DNA of 64,000 bases from Methanosarcina sp. 2.H.T.1A.6 (GTDB lineage Archaea > Halobacteriota > Methanosarcinia > Methanosarcinales > Methanosarcinaceae): contig NZ_JJOY01000030.1 in assembly GCF_000979455.1 (NCBI RefSeq), positions 186,001-250,000 on the forward strand, written 5' to 3'. The notes under the pieces were generated by a model. It was given only the letters and a program-made list of their open reading frames with translations, did no database searches and had not been told where the DNA came from. Positions 53,221 through 62,061 of this stretch are shown one piece after another; position 1 is the first letter of the stretch; each line of letters begins with the position of its first letter. Made by a program: the position numbers and the translations under genes.

Positions 53221-53733
53221 ATGATTTCTATGTGGCAGACACTACTCAAAAAGTTCGAAAAATACCCGGCACAGGCAAAAGTACTTAAGTTACTCTTTGA
53301 ACGCGGGTTTCAGGTGAACGAGGAAGGAAAGGTAACTTCCGGAAGCATCGAGATAGCACACACCCAGCTTGCAAAGGAAGTAGGGGTTGACCGGAGGGTG
53401 GTTGACGCGACCACAAAGACCATCATTTCTGACGAACTCCTGAGCACTATATTCAAAAATGTTCATTCAATCCCTTTTCTCAGAGACGTTGCCCCTGCTC
53501 TCGGGCTCGGGGTAATTATCATCATCCCTGAAGACGCTGCTCACGTTGGCATCCTTGCAGAAGTTGCAGGCCTGATTTCAAAACACAACGTAAGCATTCG
53601 CCAGGCCGTCTCAGATGACCCATACTTTACGGACAGTCCCAGGCTCACCATCGTTACCGACCACAAGGTCCCCGGAGACCTTGTTGACGATATCCTTAGT
53701 CTGCCCTCAGTAAAAGGAGTAAGCATCTACTGA
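53221..53733 (+). CDS. HTH-ACT regulator of amino acid metabolism
   Basis: 170 residues. The N-terminal helix-turn-helix region (SIEIAHTQLAKEVGVDRRVVDATT) is followed by an ACT domain (VGILAEVAGLISKHNVSIRQAVSDDP...LTIVTDHKVPGDLVDDIL) that in relatives binds an amino acid. It is likely a ligand-responsive transcriptional or allosteric regulator, cytoplasmic. It matches a widespread archaeal family annotated as regulator of amino acid metabolism. It is convergent with the ABC-ATPase gene and does not obviously belong to the surface-protein island. Confidence 0.85.
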   Translation: MISMWQTLLKKFEKYPAQAKVLKLLFERGFQVNEEGKVTSGSIEIAHTQLAKEVGVDRRVVDATTKTIISDELLSTIFKNVHSIPFLRDVAPALGLGVIIIIPEDAAHVGILAEVAGLISKHNVSIRQAVSDDPYFTDSPRLTIVTDHKVPGDLVDDILSLPSVKGVSIY

Positions 53734-53828
53734 AAAAATTCCATTTTTACAAAATCAGAGTTTAATGAAAATTGGACTGTAATTGCAGCTTTTTGAGAAT
53801 GCCAGCCCGAAAGGGGAAAAGCAGAGAC

Positions 53829-54512
53829 TCAAAAAGCCCCGTCAGTGATTTTTCCATCCTTTAGCTTTATCACCCTGTCCGCAGTCCTGGCCATCTCAGG
53901 GTCATGGGTAGTAACAACAAAACTTACCCCCTGCTCCCGGTTGATTTTTCTCATAAGGTCCGTGATCTTTTTTCCGGTGCTGGAATCAAGGTTTCCTGTC
54001 GGTTCGTCTGCCAGAATAAGCCTGGGGCTGTTTGCAAGTGCCCTTGCTATGGCAACTCTTTGCTGTTCCCCGCCGGATAACTCGGAGGGCAGGTGATGCA
54101 TCCTATCCCCAAGCCCGACAAGGTCAAGAAGCTCAGCTGCCCTCTGTTTTTGCCGGGAACGGGAAACCCCGCTAAAGTACATAGGGTAGCAGACGTTCTC
54201 CAGGGCATTCATTGTAGAGATCAGGTTAAAAGCCTGGAATACAAAACCTATTGTCTGCCTGTGCAGCCGGACAAGACTGGAAGAATTCCTGTAGTCAACT
54301 TCGGTGCCCTCGATGAAAACCCTGCCCGAGGTAGGCTGATCCAGACAGCCAACAATGTTAAGCAGGGTGGATTTTCCCGAGCCCGAGGGCCCCATAAAGG
54401 AAACAAAACCTCCCTCTTCAATCTTCAAAGTTACTTCCTTGAGGGCTTCCACGCGCAGCCCTGAATCGAACGTATAACACTTAGATAAGTCCCTGGTTTC
54501 AACGATAGTCAT
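53829..54512 (-). CDS. ABC transporter ATP-binding protein, LolD/MacB type (orphan)
   Basis: A 227-residue ATPase of the LolD/MacB/FtsE subgroup. Walker A is GPSGSGKST, the Q-loop region VFQAFNLI, the signature LSGGEQQR, Walker B LILADEPTGNLD and the switch His TTHDPE. Its relatives work with FtsX-like permeases to move lipoproteins or substrates outside the membrane, yet no permease gene is adjacent. The ATG at 54512 lies 25 bp after the stop of a DUF3344 gene on the same strand, with AAGGGATCCGGA upstream, so it is probably the third gene of that operon. A link with export or positioning of the DUF3344 proteins is inference. Confidence 0.9.
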   Translation of the reverse strand: MTIVETRDLSKCYTFDSGLRVEALKEVTLKIEEGGFVSFMGPSGSGKSTLLNIVGCLDQPTSGRVFIEGTEVDYRNSSSLVRLHRQTIGFVFQAFNLISTMNALENVCYPMYFSGVSRSRQKQRAAELLDLVGLGDRMHHLPSELSGGEQQRVAIARALANSPRLILADEPTGNLDSSTGKKITDLMRKINREQGVSFVVTTHDPEMARTADRVIKLKDGKITDGAF

Positions 54513-54536
54513 TCCGGATCCCTTTCCTGCAAACAA

Positions 54537-55520
54537 TCAGCTGTCTCCCTCCGGAGTTTCAGGCTCTGCAAATTCAAGTACAAGTATTTCATTTGTTACC
54601 AGAAGGTAATCCCCATTATCCTGAATACTGACAAAATTCCCTGCAGACTCCAGATAAGCCCCCACAGGCCTCTCATCCAGAGCAACCTGGACAGTTTCGT
54701 TTGTCTGATATATGTTCTTCCAGCTTTTTCCCCCTCCAAACAGGAGCTGTATGAGATCTCCAATAACCGGTATACTCCTGGTTTTCTCATTAAAGAAAAG
54801 CTTGTTCCGGGCTCCTGCGCCTGAACTGTAGCCCCCGGAAGGAGAGACTGTTATCAGGCGTGCATCTGCAACATTCTCAGAGTCAATATCTCCCTCAAAG
54901 TAAGCGGTCGTTGTGGCCATTTCGGGATCTATTCCGTATTCGGCATACAGCATGTCGCAGCCTTCGTTGATCCAGTATTCGATCACCGGTAACTCCGAAC
55001 CTTCATAAACGAGCAGAAGCCCTATGCCCTGCACGCAAAAGGTACTACCGTTCTCGTCCGCATTCACCAGCGAGATAGAATAGTTGCCTGGTTCGGAAAT
55101 TTTCCCGCTCAGGTCATAAGCATGCGTGCCTGAAAAAAAATCGTACCTGGATACAAAACCCTTTGTATCCGTATACATCTGTCCCCCTTGAAGAGGCACA
55201 ACCGTCCCAGAATGTACAAGAGAAGCAGTGAATTCCGGATAGATGCCTTCAAGCCCTTTTTTGCTCCAGACCCAGTAAACATAAGCCTTTGCAACTTTTA
55301 TAGAACTTCCGGCAGGGGGTTTGATATTAAAGTTAACCTGATAACTATCATTGTATTCAAGCTCCCCGCTGTACCTGCTGTCCCCCAGAGAAAAGTCAAG
55401 AGCCCCATGGTTCCCATCATGGAGGACAGTCTGCAGGGGTTTGTCTCCGGCATATGAAGCCGAGGCCGGGGTGATGAGAAGCAGGAGATTAAATAAAATC
55501 ACAACTTTTCTCAAATTCAT
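54537..55520 (-). CDS. Single-domain DUF3344 surface protein
   Basis: About 327 residues: a signal peptide (KVVILFNLLLLITPASA) and one DUF3344 domain filling the rest (DKPLQTVLHDGNHGALDFS, YVYWVWSKKG, VIEYWINEGCDML, ILVLEF at the end). There is no membrane anchor or linker. The ATG at 55520 has GAGGATA upstream and lies inside the 3' end of the preceding gene, overlapping it by 32 bp, so the two are co-transcribed and probably translationally coupled. Closest in signature to the second DUF3344 of the 35.1-kb protein and to the 57.9-kb protein. Confidence 0.88.
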   Translation of the reverse strand: MNLRKVVILFNLLLLITPASASYAGDKPLQTVLHDGNHGALDFSLGDSRYSGELEYNDSYQVNFNIKPPAGSSIKVAKAYVYWVWSKKGLEGIYPEFTASLVHSGTVVPLQGGQMYTDTKGFVSRYDFFSGTHAYDLSGKISEPGNYSISLVNADENGSTFCVQGIGLLLVYEGSELPVIEYWINEGCDMLYAEYGIDPEMATTTAYFEGDIDSENVADARLITVSPSGGYSSGAGARNKLFFNEKTRSIPVIGDLIQLLFGGGKSWKNIYQTNETVQVALDERPVGAYLESAGNFVSIQDNGDYLLVTNEILVLEFAEPETPEGDS

Positions 55521-57291
55521 TGTTATCCTCATCCGACTCGATTATGTTATTATGCTCATCTACCTTCACGTTGAGGGTGTGCTCACCCTTCAGAGTATTA
55601 ACCCTGATCTGATTCTCAATTGAAGTCTGGCCTGCCAGTTCCGGAATATTCAGGACCGTAACACTTTTCCCATCAAGATAGAGATTTACTTCAAAGTCCC
55701 GGGCTGAAGCTTCTCCGCTGTTCATAATCTTCACAGGGATAGAGTAGGCAGGTTTTTCTGCTGCATGGGTTTCCTCAACACAGCCGCTAAAAGCTGCTAT
55801 TATGAGTACTACAAGTAAAAGCAGGAGAAGAGGTTTTTTTCGCCGGATTCCGAAAAGAGAAAGGAAAGAAAGAAAGATTAGCGAAGCTGATGCAGTCTCT
55901 TCCTGAGCCTCGATTGTCACGGGTTCTCCGAGGGAAACAAAAAGGTCAGGCTTTGACCTGACACTGGCATTTAATTTACAGGCATTATTTTTCTTATCCG
56001 ACTCTTTTATCCTGGTTTCGGGGTCCACGGAGAGTTCAAGCAGGTGCTCTCCTTTGACTGCAGGCCATGAGAACGTTGATTTGTACACTCCGGAAGCCTC
56101 CATCCGGATAGGGAACGTTAAAACCTCACTTCCGTCCACCCGAAAGCTTATTGTACAGTTCTCTTCGCAGATTCCTCCGGGATTGTTTATTGTAAAGGAA
56201 ATTTCCGCCGGTTTTTCATCAACCAGCTCCTGTTCATAGATGTTCATCTCAGGGTAGAGGTCCGGAAGTACGGAAGCTGTATTCTCAGACGTCAAGACCA
56301 GGGCCGCCAGGACAGGGTGCAGGTAGTCTTCCCCTTCCTGAATACCGATTTCTCCGTCCCCATCCAGGTCAAGCCCTCTCACAAAAGACACGGAATTACT
56401 GGATCCGGAATTACTGGCCTGCAAATAATCGAGCACGTCAAAATGCTCAATATCAAAGTAGCTGGATGAAAAACCCTCATCTCCACAGGCATCAAAGCTC
56501 ACCTCATTAGCAATGTCCATTGCTTTTCCGCCATAGCTATCAGACAGATACTCAGGGGAAACTCCAGACATTTCTCCGTTGAATTCCAGATAATCAGGCA
56601 AGCCTTTTGACCCGGTAAGATATACTACCGAAAGTTTGGCGGCCTCTATGCTGCTCAACGCCTGCCCGGAGCTGAAATGGACGTCCGTACGGTCATTGAC
56701 ATTTGCCAGGTTGCCACTCCAGCCCTTCCCATGAAGGTTTACGTTCCCGCTCAGGAGCTGGTAGGAAACCATGGGCTCTTTTGGGTTTTCACAGGCTGTA
56801 GCAAGCACTGCGCCATAGACTCTCCCGTCCAGCTTGTTCCCCGGCTCGCCGCTGCTTGTAAGGATCTCCACTGTATTTTCCCCGGTTTTAGTAATGTTGC
56901 TGACGTCATAGGAAACCCAGTAAACCCCATGACCTGCACAGTATACATCCTCATTTTCGTCATTGACCCCGGCAAGTTGCAGTTGCTCAAGCCTTTGCCC
57001 ATTAAACTCAGGCCGGACCCAGCCTTCATAGTTTTCAGTACCTCCCCAGATTCCGATATACAGGCGAGCCCAGCGAAGAGTGCCTTCTGGCACATCAAAT
57101 TCCTGGGTGTAAGGGGGAAAAGAAAGCCCATGCCCTCCATCTATGTAGACCTCCCCTCTGAATGTACCCTGGGCATCCGGAGCAAGGGGTATGCCTTCAT
57201 ACGAGTATCTGGCCCCGGCGGGAGGGATTGAGGGTAGAAATGAGAGCAGGAGGATAAATAGTACGGTTATCTTTACAGGATCTATTTTCAT
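55489..57291 (-). CDS. DUF3344-CARDB protein with internal membrane hairpin and lipobox, then a second CARDB
   Basis: 600 residues. The signal peptide (KITVLFILLLSFLPSIPPAGA) precedes a DUF3344 domain (to about residue 350; subgroup signature NVNLHGKGW) and a CARDB domain (about 350-450). Then come a hydrophobic stretch ending in GIRRKK, immediately a second hydrophobic stretch (PLLLLLLVVLIIAAFSGC) shaped like a lipoprotein signal with Cys at the lipobox position, and finally another CARDB domain. This looks like a surface protein joined in frame to a lipoprotein. By the positive-inside rule the RRKK would be cytoplasmic and both CARDBs outside. First gene of a three-gene operon with the 54.5-kb DUF3344 protein and the ABC ATPase. 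Confidence 0.87.
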   Translation of the reverse strand: MKIDPVKITVLFILLLSFLPSIPPAGARYSYEGIPLAPDAQGTFRGEVYIDGGHGLSFPPYTQEFDVPEGTLRWARLYIGIWGGTENYEGWVRPEFNGQRLEQLQLAGVNDENEDVYCAGHGVYWVSYDVSNITKTGENTVEILTSSGEPGNKLDGRVYGAVLATACENPKEPMVSYQLLSGNVNLHGKGWSGNLANVNDRTDVHFSSGQALSSIEAAKLSVVYLTGSKGLPDYLEFNGEMSGVSPEYLSDSYGGKAMDIANEVSFDACGDEGFSSSYFDIEHFDVLDYLQASNSGSSNSVSFVRGLDLDGDGEIGIQEGEDYLHPVLAALVLTSENTASVLPDLYPEMNIYEQELVDEKPAEISFTINNPGGICEENCTISFRVDGSEVLTFPIRMEASGVYKSTFSWPAVKGEHLLELSVDPETRIKESDKKNNACKLNASVRSKPDLFVSLGEPVTIEAQEETASASLIFLSFLSLFGIRRKKPLLLLLLVVLIIAAFSGCVEETHAAEKPAYSIPVKIMNSGEASARDFEVNLYLDGKSVTVLNIPELAGQTSIENQIRVNTLKGEHTLNVKVDEHNNIIESDEDNNEFEKSCDFI

Positions 57292-57926
57292 AGCCGTTCA
57301 CTTTCTTACCAGAGTGAAATTTAAACCTAAAGGGAAGTTTAGACTGCCTCTGGTTTTATATTTTGATATATTCCTTAACCTGAAGTGTAATCAATATGAC
57401 AAATTTCGCACCATTAAATAATTACAGCGAAGTAAAGGTTATTAAATATTACTATTTTTCTTTTTTGTGTGAAATAATAAAAATGGAAATTCCGGGCCGA
57501 GCTAAAAAACTCAAAATTGCACTGGCGCACTCCAAAGCAAACTACCGGTCATTCGACTGAAATAAAGCCCGGAAAACTGTCAATAATTTTATTGAGTTCC
57601 CACGTGAATAGATTATTCAGATTTGTCATGAGATTATTTGGTTGAAATATGAACCTAAATACAAAGAACTATATGCATAAATTAAAAAATAGTAACAATT
57701 AATGTTATAACATACTTACAAATACTTATTTTTTAAAAGAATATATATATAGAGCAGATTATAGGAGTACTAACCAAATTTGTTAAAACAGAGTTTTAGA
57801 GACATTTTGCACGGGGATAGACAGGGGATATTGAGATAAGGAACATCAGAGACTACAGGTAAAATTTTGCAGGCGGGAAGACGGAATATGCAAGCTGGAA
57901 GCATAGAACAGAAAGGGACCCTAAGG
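57292..57926. other. Spacer between divergent surface genes
   Basis: AT-rich promoter region for both flanking genes, with TATA-like AGAATATATATATAG at about 57739-57753. Contains repeat fragment 57513-57565. No ORF. Confidence 0.5.
57513..57565. repeat. Dispersed repeat fragment (similar to 3367-3420)
   Basis: AAAATTGCACTGGCGCACTC and ATTCGACTGAAATAA match 3367-3420 at the same spacing. Confidence 0.5.
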
Positions 57927-59174
57927 ATGACTTATGGGATAAAAAAGGACCTAGAGATAAATACGGAGCAAAGAGCAAAAAACAGGCAAACAAAAAGAAT
58001 TTGCAAAGGCAGAAGGGAAATATCAAGTCGAGTAGGGAATACGCTCTGTCTGGCGGTGGGACTATGTAGCCTGATGGCTGTATTGTGTTGCCTGATGATC
58101 ACACCTGTCTTTGCCCAGTCTCCAGAGAATAATGGCTATGTGGCAGACAAACCTCTTGAAGTGTACAGCCATGATACGGTTCAGGGAGACCTCTTCTATA
58201 CTGTAGGGAACAGCTATTACAGTGGAAAGGTCTATCCCGGGGACGTATATTCTGTGAGCCACAATGTCAACTTGCCGGAGGGGGCAACCGTGAAATTTGC
58301 AAGGCTCTATACCTACTGGACCTGGAGTGCCGAAGGAGTCACAGGGAGGTATCCTGAGATGAACCTTAGCTTTAATGGGGAAAGGCTTGAACCTGAACGG
58401 GAATACAGTGACAGGAAAGGCTGGGGCATTTATGATTATCCTACGGGTACCTGGGCTTACGATGTGAGTGCGTACGTTTCCGGTTCGGGCACCTTTAGCA
58501 CGGACATTGAAAACACAGGCTCCGGTACTCCTTATGTCTGCTTTGATGGGGTGGGTTTGCTTATCGTATATACGGACCCGAACGGGAAATATATCGAATA
58601 CTGGATCGGTGAAGGAGCTGACGAACTCAATTCCCAGATAGACGAAAACGGAAACCCACTTTACTATGCTACCTCAAACCAGACGATCTGTGAAATGCTC
58701 AGGCCCACGCTGCAGCTCCCTGTCCTCAGCGCTACTCTCTGGACGGTCACTCAATCCGGGAACTGGGAGGATAATGCCCTTCTGGTTAACGAGGAAAAGT
58801 TCCCCGGAATCTGCAATGGCAAACCTTACCCTGACCTGGATATTGACGTAAGAGAAGTCAAGGACTACCTGAAATCCGGAGAAAATTCAATTCTTTTCCA
58901 GGCTGCAGGAGATTATGTGGTGCCTTCAGGGGCTTTCCTTGTGCTTGAAAAAGACTCTCTGGCAGAAGAAGCGCAGGCCTCCCCAGGGGAACCGTCGGGG
59001 AATCCGGGAGAAAAAGATATAACTCCGGAAGCTTCCGGCACAGAAAGTTCCGGAACTGAAACTTCCGGAACCGAAGCAGAAAAAGCTCCAGGATTTGAAT
59101 TAATTTCTACTCTTGTCCTTTTAACAGGGGGAAAACTGGCTGCAGGGCACCGAAAGCAGAAAGCCCGAAGATAA
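57927..59174 (+). CDS. DUF3344 surface protein with PGF-like C-terminus
   Basis: 415 residues from the chosen ATG (57927, with AAGGG upstream); ATG 57888 or TTG 57867 would extend it. A long basic N-region precedes the signal helix (LCLAVGLCSLMAVLCCLMI). One DUF3344 domain (GYVADKPLEVYSHDTVQGD to PSGAFLVLEK, with IEYWIGEGADEL) is followed by a Ser/Thr/Glu/Gly-rich linker (EASGTESSGTETSGTEAE). It ends with APGFELISTLVLLTGGKLAAGHRKQKARR-like sequence arranged as PGF, hydrophobic stretch and basic tail, as in PGF-CTERM proteins cut by archaeosortase A. The hydrophobic stretch is weak, containing Lys, so sorting is uncertain. Confidence 0.85.
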   Translation: MTYGIKKDLEINTEQRAKNRQTKRICKGRREISSRVGNTLCLAVGLCSLMAVLCCLMITPVFAQSPENNGYVADKPLEVYSHDTVQGDLFYTVGNSYYSGKVYPGDVYSVSHNVNLPEGATVKFARLYTYWTWSAEGVTGRYPEMNLSFNGERLEPEREYSDRKGWGIYDYPTGTWAYDVSAYVSGSGTFSTDIENTGSGTPYVCFDGVGLLIVYTDPNGKYIEYWIGEGADELNSQIDENGNPLYYATSNQTICEMLRPTLQLPVLSATLWTVTQSGNWEDNALLVNEEKFPGICNGKPYPDLDIDVREVKDYLKSGENSILFQAAGDYVVPSGAFLVLEKDSLAEEAQASPGEPSGNPGEKDITPEASGTESSGTETSGTEAEKAPGFELISTLVLLTGGKLAAGHRKQKARR

Positions 59175-59206
59175 AGGGCTCCTTTTTTTCGGGAGGGCAT
59201 TCTTTC

Positions 59207-60070
59207 TCAAACCGGGACTGTCCCCCCGAATCCCGTGTAGCTCAGATAGATTCCACCTGCCGTAAAAAGGACTGTGTATGCCAGAAAAAGGTAATCATTC
59301 CTTTTCAGCCTGAGTTCGTTTACGTAGGTCCTGTGCCTGTTTGCCCGAAAACCCCGGGTGTCGGCAGCTACTGCGAGTTTTCGTCCTGCCCGGAGTATAT
59401 TGACCACGAGGGGGACGAGGATGTATCTCAGGGCTTTTGCTTTCGTGCAGACCCCACCTTTTAACTCAAGTCCTCTCGCCTGCATCGCGTTGAGGATCAG
59501 GCCGCTTTCTTCGAGCATTGTGGGGGCAAAACTAACTGCAGAAGAAAGCATGAATGCAATTTCGTAAGGGAGCCCTATCCTGTAATTTTTCCCTCCGAGC
59601 CTTATTTCAAAAAAGCGGACAAAGGCGGTGATCAGCCTGCCAGGATGGCTTGTGGCAAGCACCAGCATTGCAGCGCTCAATGATGTCATAAAACGGAAAG
59701 ACTGATAAAGCCCGTAGACAGCCCCGTCCGCATAGAAATAGACTCCTCCTGTAAGCGGGCCCAGCAGGGGGAAGGAAGGAGGAATGAGGGTAAACAGCGG
59801 ATCTCGGGCCCAGTAATAGAAAAGGGCCTGCGAGAGAATAAAGCTCAGCCCAATACTCCCGAAGACAATGAGCATTGCCTTTATCCTGCTTTTTGAGGGC
59901 CTCAGGATGAGCCAGAAGGGCAGGGTTGAGACGAATAATACCACCAGCAGATAAGGAGTCCCGAGTACGACACTCAGTACCGAAACCCCGAAAAGCCAGA
60001 GCAGTTTCACTCTCGGGTCCAGCCTGTGAAGCAGGCTGTCTTTTTGTTCATAGCGAAAAAGCCATTTCAA
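59207..60070 (-). CDS. ECF-type transporter transmembrane subunit (EcfT/CbiQ family)
   Basis: The coupling membrane protein of an energy-coupling factor importer. The N-terminal DSLLHRLDPRVKLLWL is the family start motif. Several membrane segments follow, and two Ala-Arg-Gly-type coupling motifs, NAMQARGLELKGG and AVAADTRGFRANRHRT, contact the ATPase pair. The length of 287 residues is normal. It is divergent from the fused ATPase gene across 110 bp, an unusual arrangement since EcfA and EcfT are mostly co-directional. Confidence 0.9.
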   Translation of the reverse strand: MKWLFRYEQKDSLLHRLDPRVKLLWLFGVSVLSVVLGTPYLLVVLFVSTLPFWLILRPSKSRIKAMLIVFGSIGLSFILSQALFYYWARDPLFTLIPPSFPLLGPLTGGVYFYADGAVYGLYQSFRFMTSLSAAMLVLATSHPGRLITAFVRFFEIRLGGKNYRIGLPYEIAFMLSSAVSFAPTMLEESGLILNAMQARGLELKGGVCTKAKALRYILVPLVVNILRAGRKLAVAADTRGFRANRHRTYVNELRLKRNDYLFLAYTVLFTAGGIYLSYTGFGGTVPV

Positions 60071-60180
60071 ACCACAGGTCCTCCTTCAGGAGCATTCATA
60101 CAAAAGGGAATAATAGTCAAACTATTTCTTACTTTTCATAATGATTTTAAGCTAAAAGGTCTAAGAAAAAGATAGATAAC

Positions 60181-62061
60181 ATGAACCCCACAACAGACAC
60201 ACTTTCACACATCAGGCTTGAAAACCTCACTTACAGCTACCCATACTCGGATTTCCAGGCCCTTTCGGATGTGAATCTTGAACTTAAAAAAGGGGAATTC
60301 GTGCTCCTGGTAGGTCCCAGTGGCTGTGGAAAAAGTACTCTTGTACGTTGCCTTAACAGGCTGGTACCCGAGATTTCAGGAGGCAGTTTTTCAGGGCGCG
60401 TCTTGCTCCGGGGAAAAGACCTCAAACACGAAAAAGTCCATAAGCTGGCCCTTGAAGTAGGGATGGTGTTCCAGAACCCTGAAACTCAGCTGTTCTCCCT
60501 GACAGTGGCCGAAGACCTTGCCTTCGGGCCTGAAAACCTCGGCCTGTCCAGTCCGGAAGTAAGGTCCCGCGTGGAAACAGCGCTCAAAGAGGTGGGGCTG
60601 GAAAGGTTGAGGGACCATTTTATCTTCACGCTCTCAGGAGGGGAAAAACAGAGGACTGCAATAGGAGGAAATCTGGCTATGCAACCGGAAATCCTGGTCC
60701 TTGACGAGCCTACCTCTGACCTGGACCCTGCCGGTACCCGGGAGGTGCTTGAGCTGCTCAGGCGGCTGAATGCGGAAAAACAGACCACCCTCATACTGAT
60801 AGAACATAAACTCGATGCTGTATTTGAAATGGCAGACCGCATGCTTGTTATGGACAACGGCAGGCTAATTCTTGACGGAAAACCTTTTGAAATCCTGTGC
60901 CGCGAAGAAGAAAAACTCCGAAGCCTCGGGATCCACCCTCCCCAGCTCACCGAGATTGCCAGCCTCCTGGGCCTGGGCTCAGAAACTTCAAATGTCCCTG
61001 CCTACGAAACTCTCCTGAAACGCCTGACTGAACTTCTGCAGGCGTCTGAGGCAGAAAACCAGCTCGGAAGCCAGGAATGGGCAGAATCCGAAATTCCCGC
61101 TTCTATGTTGCAGCCTCCGGAAAGCCTCCCCCATGTCCGGGTCGAGAACCTCTGCTACAGGCATGAAGACGGTTCGGAAGCCTTTGAAAACCTCAACTTT
61201 GAAATCAAACATGGAGAGTTTCTTGCCCTGCTCGGGCACAATGGGGCGGGAAAGACAACCCTGGCAGGTCACCTGATAGGATTTTGCAGGCCTGCCTGCG
61301 GAAGAGTCCTTCTCAATGGAAAAGACATAAGCAAGTATTCCACAGCTCAGCTTTCAAAGCAGGTAGGCTACCTTTTCCAGAACCCGGACTCTCAGATCTT
61401 TACAGACAGCGTGCTTGAAGAAGTTCGTTTCGGGCTTGAGAACCTGGGAATGTCCGAAGAGGAAATCAAAAGGCTGGCAAATTCTGCCCTGGAAATGATG
61501 GAACTTTCGGCTTACATAAAAAGGCACCCTCACGCCCTCTCAAGAGGACAGCGCCAGCGTCTGGCAGTAGCCTCCATTCTTGCCCTTGAACCGGACTTGC
61601 TGGTCCTGGACGAGCCGACCACAGGGCAGGACAGGGGGCACATCCGTAATTTCCTGGATAAGATTCGGGAGCTTAACAGGCTCGGGAAAACGGTGATTCT
61701 CATAACCCATGACATGGAGCTTGCAGCAGAGTATGCGGAAAGGGTTGTCGTGATGAAGCAGGGAAAAATCCTGCTGGACGGCCCGACAGCAGAGGTATTT
61801 TCAAGCCCTGAAGAACTGGGTGCAGCCGGGCTTATCCCTCCGCTCCCTGCAAGGCTTGCCCTGGACCTCAGAAAACAGGGAATTGACACCCCCAGGCTGC
61901 TTACTGTTTCCGATCTGAAAAACTTCCTCCGGGCTCGCTGCCCTGAGCTGCCGGATTGCAGGAAAACGGAAAAAACTGCAGAAGAAATAGAAGAAATAAC
62001 TGCAGAAGAAATGGAAGAAATAACTGCAGAAGAAATGGAAGAAAAGGTAAGCCTCTTTTAA
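60181..62061 (+). CDS. Fused double ATPase of ECF transporter (EcfA1-EcfA2 / CbiO-CbiO)
   Basis: 626 residues with two complete ABC domains. First: Walker A GPSGCGKST (about residues 43-51), Q loop FQNPETQLFSLTV, signature LSGGEKQR and Walker B LVLDEPTSDLD. Second: Walker A GHNGAGKTT, FQNPDSQIFTDSV, the altered signature LSRGQRQR, Walker B LLVLDEPTTGQD and switch His ITHDME. The tail carries three EEITAEEMEE-type repeats. It should power the divergently encoded EcfT. Its stop codon overlaps, tail to tail, that of the next gene. The transported substrate is unknown. Confidence 0.93.
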   Translation: MNPTTDTLSHIRLENLTYSYPYSDFQALSDVNLELKKGEFVLLVGPSGCGKSTLVRCLNRLVPEISGGSFSGRVLLRGKDLKHEKVHKLALEVGMVFQNPETQLFSLTVAEDLAFGPENLGLSSPEVRSRVETALKEVGLERLRDHFIFTLSGGEKQRTAIGGNLAMQPEILVLDEPTSDLDPAGTREVLELLRRLNAEKQTTLILIEHKLDAVFEMADRMLVMDNGRLILDGKPFEILCREEEKLRSLGIHPPQLTEIASLLGLGSETSNVPAYETLLKRLTELLQASEAENQLGSQEWAESEIPASMLQPPESLPHVRVENLCYRHEDGSEAFENLNFEIKHGEFLALLGHNGAGKTTLAGHLIGFCRPACGRVLLNGKDISKYSTAQLSKQVGYLFQNPDSQIFTDSVLEEVRFGLENLGMSEEEIKRLANSALEMMELSAYIKRHPHALSRGQRQRLAVASILALEPDLLVLDEPTTGQDRGHIRNFLDKIRELNRLGKTVILITHDMELAAEYAERVVVMKQGKILLDGPTAEVFSSPEELGAAGLIPPLPARLALDLRKQGIDTPRLLTVSDLKNFLRARCPELPDCRKTEKTAEEIEEITAEEMEEITAEEMEEKVSLF

